This document shows, piece by piece, positions 1 to 6,653 of a stretch of DNA of 7,079 bases. This DNA is from an uncultured Mucispirillum sp. (lineage in GTDB: Bacteria; Chrysiogenota; Deferribacteres; Deferribacterales; Mucispirillaceae): assembly GCA_945929285.1 (NCBI GenBank), contig CAMEOC010000054.1, positions 1 to 7,079 of the forward strand, written 5' to 3'. The notes beneath the pieces were generated by a model. That model had not been told where the DNA came from, made no database searches, and was given only the letters and a program-made list of their open reading frames with translations. The position numbers were made by a program, and so were the translations under genes. Position 1 is the first letter of the stretch. Each line of letters opens with the position of its first letter.

Positions 1-2
1 TA

Positions 3-1031
3 GCCCAAAATAAACAAAATAATACAGGCAGTAAAGAAAGAATAGTATTAATTACCGTAGAAAAAGTAACAGAAGGCATGACATTTCCTACAATGATGAT
101 AACAGGCTCAGCTTATTTTAGTGAAAGCTCAGAAGTAGCAGCAGAAAGTGCCGGCAAAGTGCTGCAGGTATATGTGCAGGAAGGTGATGCTGTTGAAATT
201 GGCCAGCCTTTAGCAAAACTAGATGACAGTTTATTATCTTTTACAGTGGAAAGCGCTAAAGCCAGCACAAAACAGGCAAAAGCTAATTTAGATAAAGCAT
301 TAAGAGATTATAATAGAAGTAAAAACTTATATAACCAAAAATCAATTGCTCAGCAGGCATATCAAGATTCATTAACCACCTACACCAACGCCCAGTCAGC
401 TTATACTGCAGCCCTTTCAAACCAAAAGCGTTTAGAAGTGGAGCAGGAAAAAATGATGATAAAGTCACCCCTTAAAGGAGTAGTAATCAGTAAAGATGTA
501 GAAGTAGGTGAATGGGTTAGCACCGGTGGCAAAGTGGCAGGAGTAGCCACATTAACATATGAAGCTAAAGTATATATACCAGAAAGTGTGCTTCCATATG
601 TAAAAGCCGGGCAGCAGGTAGTAGTTCGCACCAGTAGAAAAGAATATAATGGCAAAGTATTATCCATAAACTCAAAAGGCGACCCGGCAACCAGATTATT
701 TTTAACAAGGATAGATTTAGGCCAGGACCCAGACTTAAAAGAAGGTATATTAACCACGGCATTAATACCCTCTGGAGCAAAAATTAATTCGCTGCTTGTT
801 CCTCGTGATGCATTAGTAGAGCGTAACAATGTGCAGGGAGTATTTAAAGTAGCAGAAGATGACAGGGCAAGATTTGTGCCTGTAAAAGTAATAGGTTATA
901 ATGGCGGGTATTTAGCAGTATCATCTATTACAGAAGGTTCATTACAAAAAGATGATGTAATAGTAATAGATGGAAATAATGTGGTAAATAACGGCGTGAA
1001 AATAAAAATAACTTCTAAAATAGGCAAATAA
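3..1031 (+). CDS. RND efflux periplasmic adaptor (membrane fusion protein), 5' end off window
   Basis: Periplasmic adaptor that links an inner-membrane RND pump to an outer-membrane TolC-type channel. The frame is open from base 3 with no stop before the ATG at 78. The 25 upstream codons include a strand-like stretch (ERIVLITVEKVTEG) typical of the region before the lipoyl domain, so I treat 78 as internal and the gene as cut at its 5' end; the signal peptide or lipobox is not visible. Domains, numbered from the ATG at 78: first lipoyl half-motif around residues 18-50 (SAGKVLQVYVQEGDAVEIGQ), a Gln/Ala/Lys-rich coiled-coil hairpin around 55-125, second lipoyl half around 127-150 (IKSPLKGVVISKDVEVGEWV), then beta-barrel and membrane-proximal domains to residue 317. 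This is the normal HlyD/AcrA-like order. The stop lies one base before the pump gene, so the two are co-transcribed and probably translationally coupled. Substrate cannot be read from the sequence. Confidence 0.93.
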   Translation, partial: AQNKQNNTGSKERIVLITVEKVTEGMTFPTMMITGSAYFSESSEVAAESAGKVLQVYVQEGDAVEIGQPLAKLDDSLLSFTVESAKASTKQAKANLDKALRDYNRSKNLYNQKSIAQQAYQDSLTTYTNAQSAYTAALSNQKRLEVEQEKMMIKSPLKGVVISKDVEVGEWVSTGGKVAGVATLTYEAKVYIPESVLPYVKAGQQVVVRTSRKEYNGKVLSINSKGDPATRLFLTRIDLGQDPDLKEGILTTALIPSGAKINSLLVPRDALVERNNVQGVFKVAEDDRARFVPVKVIGYNGGYLAVSSITEGSLQKDDVIVIDGNNVVNNGVKIKITSKIGK

Positions 1032-1032
1032 A

Positions 1033-4000
1033 ATGATAAAGTATGCTTTAGAAAACCCTATAAAAGTATTGGTTGGTATATTTTTTGTAGTATTATTTGG
1101 TATGCAGGCAGCATTTAATATGCCTTATCGTCTTATACCAAGTATTGAATACCCTCAAATTTCTGTAAACACTTACTGGCGAGGTGCTTCCCCTTATGAA
1201 GTGGAAAAAGAGATTATAGAAAGGCAGGAAAGGGTGCTAAAAACCATACCTGGCTTAATAGACTGTGAAAGCTCTGCAAGAGAAAGTTCTTCTTATATTA
1301 CATTGATGTTTGATATTAATGTATCAGTTAGTGATGCTATGCTTTTAGTTTCTAATAAACTAAATGAAGTTAGCGGTTATCCTGATAATATGAACCAGCC
1401 AACTATTCGTTCTGCCAATACAGATGCTGTTTCTGTGGTAGACTTAATGCTTGTAACAGATGATAAAAATAGACGCTCTATTGATGAATATTTAAGCTTT
1501 TTTGAGGAAACCATAAAACCATATTTTGATAGAATAAACGGTGTGGCAGATGTTAGCTACTGGGGCGGTAGAGCAAGGCAAATGCAAATAGAAGTAGACC
1601 CTTACAGGCTAAGTGCTTACAACATAACACTTTCTTCTATTATAACTGCATTAAGTAAGGAAAATGTAAATATATCTGCCGGTAATATTGATTTTGGTGC
1701 AAAAGATTACAGGTTTAGAACAGTAGCAGAAGCAAAAACACCACAGGATATAAGAGATATTGTTGTGGTTTCAGGAGATAACTCAAGAATAAAACTTGGG
1801 GATATTGCCTATGTGGATTATGGCTTTTCCAAAAGAAACACAATTGTAAGCTATGGTAATACCAATGCTTTAAGTGTGGGAATTATTGCCCAGGCAGGAG
1901 CAAATGTTTTAGATGTTACAAACGATGTGGATAAGGTAGTTGCAAACTTAAATAACGGCATATTAAAAAATAACGGATTAAAGTTTGTAAAAATAGCAGA
2001 CCAGAAAAATTATATATTACAAGCTATTGCCCTTGTTAAATCAAATATTATTGTAGGCGGACTTTTGGCTGTAATTGTGCTGCTTGTGTTTTTAAGAAGT
2101 ATTCGTGCCACATTGATTATTGCTGTTACAATACCAGTATGTATTATAGGCACATTTTTAATAATGCACCTGCTGGGTAGAACATTAAATGTAATAAGTT
2201 TAGCAGGTATTGCCTTTTCTGTGGGTATGCTTATAGATAATTCCATTGTAGTGCTTGAAAATATAGAAAGGCATATACGCATGGGAAAATCTTCATACAA
2301 TGCTTCCATAGAAGCTACAAAAGAAGTGTGGGGTGCTGTGCTTGCTTCCACCTTAACAACTATTGCCGTATTTTTACCTGTTGTATTTATTAAAGAAGAA
2401 GCAGGCCAGCTTTTTGGAGATATTGCCATAGCTGTTAGTGCTGCTGTGGGGTTAAGCCTTGTAACCTCCATTGCTATTATACCTGTGCTTGCAAATATAT
2501 TTTTTAATAAAAAAGAAAAAGTTGAAAATAATGAAAATAAAAGCATAAAAGAAAAACTAAAATTTAAAAAACCAGTAATAAGCCCTGCATTAAAAGAAAA
2601 ATTAAATAAAATAAGTGTAGATAACATACTGGTAAATATTGGTAATTTCTTTGTAAAATATATTACATTACTATCTAATAAAATAAATTCATCACATATT
2701 ATAAAAATATCTTTTATTATAGGTGTTACTATTGCATCTATTTTCACTGCATATTTATTAATGCCTAAAATGGACTATCTGCCACTGGGTAATAAAAATA
2801 TGATGGAATCTCGTTTTTCACCACCGCCAGGTATTTCTTATAATGAAAGAAAGGCCATGGGCGATTTTATATACAGGGAATTACAGCCTTATATGCAGCA
2901 GGAAAAAGACGGATATCCGCAGATAGAAAACTATGTATTTATTGCAAGTTCCACTTATGTGGCAATGAGAGCAACCAGTAAAGATGAAGCAAGGGTGGCA
3001 GAATTACAGCCCTTAATGGCTTCTGTTTCTGCAAAAATACCAGGTATTACAGCTTCCACTTCCCAAGTACCGCTTTTTAATATTGGCAGAGGCTCCTCAA
3101 ATACATTTTTAATGAATGTGGCAGGGGCCATGGAGTATGAAAGCCTTATTACTACAGTAAAATTAATACAGGAAAGAATAATGGAAGAACTGCCGGAAGT
3201 GCAGCTTAGGTTAAACCCAACATCAAACCCAGTTTACCCAGAAGTGCAGATTGCTCCACGCAGGGAAGCTTTAAAATCTGCAGGGGTTACAGCCACAGAG
3301 TTAGGTATTGCAGTGGATGTATATCTTGATGGCAGAAAAGTAGGGGAGTTTAAAGACCCAAGTGTAGGCACAATAGATATTATGATGCAGGGGGAACAAA
3401 GGAAGTTTGAAAACCCGCAGGATGTTTATTCTATATTAATAAATTCATCTTCCGGACTGCCTGTACCCCTTTCAAGCCTTTCAGAAAGTAAGGAAATAAT
3501 GGGTATTGAACGCATAAGAAGGTATAATTACCAAAGGTCATTTTTATTTATTATAACCATACCAAAAGGCATGGTATTAGAACAGTTGCAGGAAAAAATA
3601 AATACACAAGTAATAGAGCCTATGAGAGATGAAGGGCTTTTAGAAGGCATTACAGTTTATACAAGCGGTGCATCATCTAAACTAGAAGAAGCTAAAAATG
3701 CTTTATCTGGTAATTTTTTACTAGCAGTATTAATTACATATTTATTAATGGTAGCTTTACTTAATAATTTCTTTTACCCATTAATAATACTTTTTTCTGT
3801 GCCACTTGCTGCAACTGGTGGGTTTATAGGCCTTGATTTTGTAAATACATTTATTGCCACCCAGTCATTAGATGTAATTACTATGCTTGGCTTTATTATG
3901 CTTATAGGTTCAGTGGTTAATAACCCAATATTAATAGTTTACCAAACATTAAATAATATAAAATACGGTATGAGTGGAAAAACTGCCATAAGCTATGCTT

Positions 4001-4230
4001 TACAAACTCGTATTCGCCCAATATTTATGAGTACAGCCACTTCTCTTTTTGGTATGCTGCCACTTGTGCTTGCCCCTGGGGCAGGAAGTGAGCTTTATCG
4101 TGGTATGGGTAGTGTAATACTTGGTGGTATGGCATTATCTACCATATTTACATTATTTTTAATACCTGCATTACTTTCGTTATTTTTAGGCAGAGTAAAG
4201 GGAAGTGATGAAATAATTGAGTATAAATAA
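1033..4230 (+). CDS. RND-family efflux permease (AcrB/HAE1-like), 1065 aa
   Basis: Inner-membrane, proton-driven exporter of the AcrB/MdtB superfamily, working with the adaptor just upstream. Its 1065 aa match the family's usual 1030-1070. The layout is complete: TM1 near residues 10-30; first periplasmic porter and docking region 31-335; TM2-TM6 near 338-491, including LAGIAFSVGMLIDNSIVVLE in TM4; a Lys/Asn-rich cytoplasmic link 492-550; TM7 near 556-577; second periplasmic region 578-890; TM8-TM12 near 892-1052. The early motif RLIPSIEYPQISVNTYWRGA and the late stretch TRIRPIFMSTATSLFGMLPL are family hallmarks. The AcrB Asp407-Asp408 pair is D402-N403 here, and the AcrB Lys940 position is N963 (SVVNNPILIV). 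Such changes occur in other HAE1-type pumps, so the relay is variant rather than clearly dead. ATG 1033 follows the adaptor stop by one base; a weak AGG lies at 1022-1024. Drug, bile or metabolite export are all possible substrate roles. Confidence 0.95.
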   Translation: MIKYALENPIKVLVGIFFVVLFGMQAAFNMPYRLIPSIEYPQISVNTYWRGASPYEVEKEIIERQERVLKTIPGLIDCESSARESSSYITLMFDINVSVSDAMLLVSNKLNEVSGYPDNMNQPTIRSANTDAVSVVDLMLVTDDKNRRSIDEYLSFFEETIKPYFDRINGVADVSYWGGRARQMQIEVDPYRLSAYNITLSSIITALSKENVNISAGNIDFGAKDYRFRTVAEAKTPQDIRDIVVVSGDNSRIKLGDIAYVDYGFSKRNTIVSYGNTNALSVGIIAQAGANVLDVTNDVDKVVANLNNGILKNNGLKFVKIADQKNYILQAIALVKSNIIVGGLLAVIVLLVFLRSIRATLIIAVTIPVCIIGTFLIMHLLGRTLNVISLAGIAFSVGMLIDNSIVVLENIERHIRMGKSSYNASIEATKEVWGAVLASTLTTIAVFLPVVFIKEEAGQLFGDIAIAVSAAVGLSLVTSIAIIPVLANIFFNKKEKVENNENKSIKEKLKFKKPVISPALKEKLNKISVDNILVNIGNFFVKYITLLSNKINSSHIIKISFIIGVTIASIFTAYLLMPKMDYLPLGNKNMMESRFSPPPGISYNERKAMGDFIYRELQPYMQQEKDGYPQIENYVFIASSTYVAMRATSKDEARVAELQPLMASVSAKIPGITASTSQVPLFNIGRGSSNTFLMNVAGAMEYESLITTVKLIQERIMEELPEVQLRLNPTSNPVYPEVQIAPRREALKSAGVTATELGIAVDVYLDGRKVGEFKDPSVGTIDIMMQGEQRKFENPQDVYSILINSSSGLPVPLSSLSESKEIMGIERIRRYNYQRSFLFIITIPKGMVLEQLQEKINTQVIEPMRDEGLLEGITVYTSGASSKLEEAKNALSGNFLLAVLITYLLMVALLNNFFYPLIILFSVPLAATGGFIGLDFVNTFIATQSLDVITMLGFIMLIGSVVNNPILIVYQTLNNIKYGMSGKTAISYALQTRIRPIFMSTATSLFGMLPLVLAPGAGSELYRGMGSVILGGMALSTIFTLFLIPALLSLFLGRVKGSDEIIEYK

Positions 4231-4233
4231 TAT

Positions 4234-4758
4234 ATTATTGAAACAGAAAGATTATACCTTCGCAGGCTTAATGAATGTGATATGGACGATTTAAGTTTAC
4301 TATTGCAGGATAAAAAAGTTATGTATGCTTATGAGCATGGATTTTCTAAAGAAGAAGTTATCTCTTGGTATAATAAGCAGATAGAAAGGTATAATAAGTA
4401 CGGTTTTGGGCTTTGGGCTGTAATATTAAAAAGTAATGGTAAGTTTATTGGTCAGTGTGGCATAACTTATCAAGAATATAAAGAAAATCTAGTTTATGAA
4501 ATAGGTTATCTTTTAAAAAAAGAATACTGGCATAAAGGGTATGCCATAGAAAGTGCAAAAGCATGCAAAGACTATGCTTTTAATATACTTCATGCTGATG
4601 AAGTATATTCTATAATACGCATAAATAATTCGTCAAGCATACAAGTAGCCATAAAAAATGGCATGAAATTAAAAGATACTATTATTAAGCATTACTATAA
4701 TATGGATATGCCCCATAATGTATACAGTATAACAAAAGAAGAATATGAAAAAATATAA
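4234..4758 (+). CDS. GNAT acetyltransferase, RimJ/RimL-like, with no normal start codon
   Basis: Probable acetyl-CoA-dependent N-acetyltransferase of the Acetyltransf_3 (RimJ/RimL) type; substrate unknown. The first in-frame ATG is at 4282 and would give 158 aa, but the codons before it read IIETERLYLRRLNECD, the conserved first strand and turn of this family, so real coding sequence begins near 4234. No ATG, GTG or TTG exists in that frame after the pump's stop at 4228-4230; only ATT codons at 4234 and 4237 sit where Met is expected. From 4234 the product is 174 aa, a normal family length. The acetyl-CoA loop is at about residues 98-104 (YWHKGYA) and the late NNSSSIQVAIKNGMKL helix at about 131-146. 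No good Shine-Dalgarno precedes 4234, 4237 or 4282. It either uses a rare AUU start, makes a truncated product from 4282, or is a pseudogene that lost its ATG by one substitution. Family call is firm; start and functionality are not. Confidence 0.8.
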   Translation: MIETERLYLRRLNECDMDDLSLLLQDKKVMYAYEHGFSKEEVISWYNKQIERYNKYGFGLWAVILKSNGKFIGQCGITYQEYKENLVYEIGYLLKKEYWHKGYAIESAKACKDYAFNILHADEVYSIIRINNSSSIQVAIKNGMKLKDTIIKHYYNMDMPHNVYSITKEEYEKI

Positions 4759-4967
4759 AAAATATATTAATTGCTACACTTACTGTTTTTACTATCTTTT
4801 GCCCTTTATGCTCCATTAGCTTAAAAACTTACTCTTTTGGAAAAAGTAATATACAAGTGGCATTAATTATAGATTATCATTCTATAAAGCATGATATAGA
4901 TTTAAGGTTTGCTAAAAATATAATTAATGACATAAAAGAAAAAACAAGCATATTAAAAAAAGTATGA
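4745..4967 (+). pseudogene. Remnant of a small signal-peptide-bearing protein, one-base frameshift in an A6 run
   Basis: I do not recognise the family. The ATG at 4745 overlaps the acetyltransferase end by 14 bases and starts MKKYKK, but its frame closes after about 24 codons. The frame shifted by one base is open from 4749 to a TGA at 4965-4967 and reads NILIATLTVFTIFC then PLCSISLKTYSFGK, a typical signal-peptide hydrophobic core with two cysteines, followed by a short mature part (NIQVALIIDYHSIKHDIDLR and a Lys-rich end). That frame has no ATG, GTG or TTG near its beginning. Removing one A from the six at 4757-4762 joins the two into one product of about 73 aa starting MKKYKNILIATLTV. The basic start, hydrophobic core and polar tail in one frame argue against chance. 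It may be a decayed, truncated or mis-sequenced exported protein. The short length also allows a coincidental open frame. Confidence 0.45.
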
Positions 4968-5047
4968 TAAATAATAAAATTTTCCTTAAAACTTAATTTA
5001 TAATTTCGTTAGTGGAAATAAAAAACATAAAAATATAAAAAAAATAA

Positions 5048-5077
5048 TTTACATATTCATTTCATTTATGGTAATAT
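5048..5077 (+). promoter_or_regulatory. Candidate sigma-70-type promoter with extended -10 for the putP-like gene
   Basis: TTTACA at 5048-5053 (five of six to the -35 consensus), 18 bases, then TAATAT at 5072-5077 preceded by TG at 5069-5070 in the extended -10 position. Transcription would begin near 5084, giving a leader of about 25 bases that contains the ribosome binding site. The background is very AT-rich, so chance matches are common; placement and spacing are the main support. Confidence 0.45.
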
Positions 5078-5097
5078 CAAAACTTAATTATGATAGA

Positions 5098-5102
5098 TGA
5101 GG
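5098..5102 (+). promoter_or_regulatory. Ribosome binding site for the putP-like gene
   Basis: TGAGG lies six bases before the ATG at 5109. It is the clearest Shine-Dalgarno match in the window and fixes that start, which also gives the N-terminus expected for PutP. Confidence 0.7.
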
Positions 5103-5108
5103 CTGTAA

Positions 5109-6628
5109 ATGAATAACTACATGACTTATATTGCTTTTTTACTCTACTTTTTAATACTCATATTTATGGGAATACATTTCTACTTTAAATCTAAAAAGTT
5201 GGAAGATTACCTTTTAGGTGGCAGGGGTATGGGTAGCTGGGTAACTGCATTATCAGCCCAGGCAAGTGATATGAGTGGCTGGCTTTTAATGGGGCTTCCT
5301 GGTGCAATTTACCTTGCAGGTATGAGCGAAATATGGATAGCTGTTGGCTTAATTGCAGGTACATTTTTAAACTGGATATTTGTATCAGCCCGCCTTAGGC
5401 TTTATACTGGGGAAACAGGCTCTATGACATTATCTTCATTTTTAGGCAGAAGGTTTAAGATAAAAATTATTGATGACATTGTTTATGCCTTATATCTTCA
5501 GTTATTACCTTATTATTTTTCACAGTTTATGCAGCTTCTGGCCTTGTGGGTGCAGGTAAGCTTTTTGAATCTATGTTTAATATAGACTATACCACTGCTG
5601 TTGTTATTGGTATGGCAGTTATGATATTTTATACTCTTTTAGGTGGCTTTTTAGCTGTTTGCTGGACAGACCTTTTCCAGGCACTGCTTATGGTTTTTGC
5701 CATAGTTGTGCTTCCTTTTATAGCTTACAGCAATATAGACCCTGAAATTATGAATAAAGCTTTTACTTCAAAAGAAAATATTTTTAACCCAATACCACAA
5801 GGGGCATTTGCTGTTGTTTTAATATCCATAATCTCCAGTGTTGCCTGGGGGCTTGGTTATTTTGGGCAGCCTCACATATTAGTTAGGTTTATGAGTGTAA
5901 AAAGTATAAAATTACTGCCTCGCTCTATTACCATAGCTATGGTTTGGGTTGTAATATCTTTAGTGGGTGCTGTAGTTATTGGGCTTTTAGGCATACCTTT
6001 ATATGCAGATTTACCAAATGGTGATGAAGAAAAAGTTTTAATATATATGATAGCAGATTTTGTTTCCCCTTACTTTATAGGTGTGCTTCTTGCTGCCATA
6101 CTTGCAGCAATTATGTCTACCATATCTTCTCAACTTTTAGTATGTTCTTCCACTTTAACAGAAGATATATATGCAAATATAATAAAACCAAAAGCTTCCG
6201 GCAGAGAGTTATTATTTGTAAGCCGTTTATTTGTATTAATAATATCTCTTGTGGCACTAGTGCTTTCTTTTGATAAATCAAGCAATATATTTAACCTTGT
6301 AAAATTTGCCTGGGGTGGCTTTGGGGCTGCTTTTGGTCCTTTAGTATTAATGGCTTTATACTCCAGGAAAACCACATGGTATTCTGCCCTTGCTGGTATG
6401 GTAATAGGCACAATAGTTATGCTTGTATGGTATTTTACAGGCTTAAATAAATATATGTATGAAATAGTGCCAGGCTTTTTAGCAAACTTAATTGTTATGC
6501 TTATAATTAATGCTGTAAAACCAAATACAGATAAAGAAATAGATGAAGAATATAATAGAGTTCAAAGCTATTTAAAAGCAGGTTATACACCGCCTAGTAA
6601 AGACGGCGATAACAACTGCTGTGCATAA
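5109..6628 (+). pseudogene. putP: Sodium/proline symporter (PutP, SSS family), split by a one-base frameshift
   Basis: PutP-type sodium:solute symporter for proline uptake across the inner membrane. The first part (5109 to the shift) has the N-terminal hallmarks: LEDYLLGGRG, TALSAQASDMSGWLLMGLPG with D54 and S56 at the sodium-site positions (Asp55 and Ser57 in E. coli PutP), then SARLRLYTGETGSMTLSSFL. The rest lies in the -1 frame: ISSVITLLFFTVYAASGLVG, GGFLAVCWTDLFQALLMVFA, WGLGYFGQPHILVRFMS, SQLLVCSSTLTEDIYANI, FAWGGFGAAFGPLVLMALYS, down to a stop at 6626-6628. Without a shift, the first frame runs on in non-homologous sequence to a stop at 5583-5585. Adding one base near 5490 gives 1521 bases, or 506 aa, against 502 in E. 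coli PutP, so the gene is otherwise full length and lost one base. The GTG at 5546 is an internal Val; starting there would drop the sodium-site helix. Proline specificity rests on remembered PutP similarity. It may be a true pseudogene or a sequencing indel. Confidence 0.9.
5477..5494 (+). other. Interval containing the putP frameshift
   Basis: The downstream frame is closed by a TGA at 5474-5476, and family-like sequence in that frame is clear from ATA 5492 (ISSVITLLFF). The missing base therefore lies between these limits. Inserting an A after the TTA at 5490-5492 gives a smooth reading, DDIVYALISSVITLLFFTVY. The interval has no long homopolymer, which makes a simple homopolymer read error less likely here. 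Confidence 0.7.
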
Positions 6629-6631
6629 AAT

Positions 6632-6653
6632 TATTTTAGTGAGATTTAAAATA
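6632..6653. terminator. Weak AT-only inverted repeat between convergent genes
   Basis: TATTTTA at 6632-6638 pairs perfectly with TAAAATA at 6647-6653 across an 8-base loop, right where the two convergent genes end; it overlaps the stop codon of the minus-strand gene. The position suits a bidirectional terminator, but the stem has no G or C and the T runs are short, so it may be chance. No better terminator is visible. Confidence 0.2.

Larger units (their letters stand above)
4968..5108. other. AT-rich intergenic leader before the putP-like gene
   Basis: About 140 bases, almost entirely A and T, between the small-protein remnant and the symporter gene. I see no coding frame, no G+C-rich hairpin followed by a T run, and no RNA gene. 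It holds the candidate promoter at 5048-5077, an 11-base direct repeat at 4988-4998 and 5079-5089 (AAAACTTAATT), and an isolated TATAAT at 4999-5004 without a convincing -35 box. Confidence 0.6.

Noticed and set aside
401..829. Open minus-strand frame of 142 codons inside the adaptor gene
   Set aside because: It is antisense to lipoyl, coiled-coil and barrel sequence that matches the adaptor family; no motif or ribosome site of its own.
78..1031. ATG 78 as the true start of the adaptor gene
   Set aside because: The frame is open and protein-like back to the window edge, and starting at 78 would leave a periplasmic protein without a signal peptide.
2010..2747. A long open frame on the minus strand (245 codons) inside the pump gene
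   Set aside because: It is antisense to well-conserved RND helices, its translation is a hydrophobic shadow with no recognisable family, and it explains nothing that the plus-strand gene does not.
4757..5060. A and T runs and short AT repeats as a possible CRISPR, phase-variation tract or origin
   Set aside because: No regularly spaced repeats with unique spacers, no DnaA-box cluster, and the longest homopolymers are only six to eight bases.
6130..6411. Minus-strand frame of 93 codons inside the putP-like gene
   Set aside because: It is a shadow of the conserved PutP C-terminal helices, which read correctly on the plus strand.
5546..6628. The putP 3' part as an independent gene starting at GTG 5546
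   Set aside because: That GTG is the Val of the PutP segment ASGLVGAGKLFE. A start there would drop the first helices and sodium-site residues, and no ribosome site precedes it.
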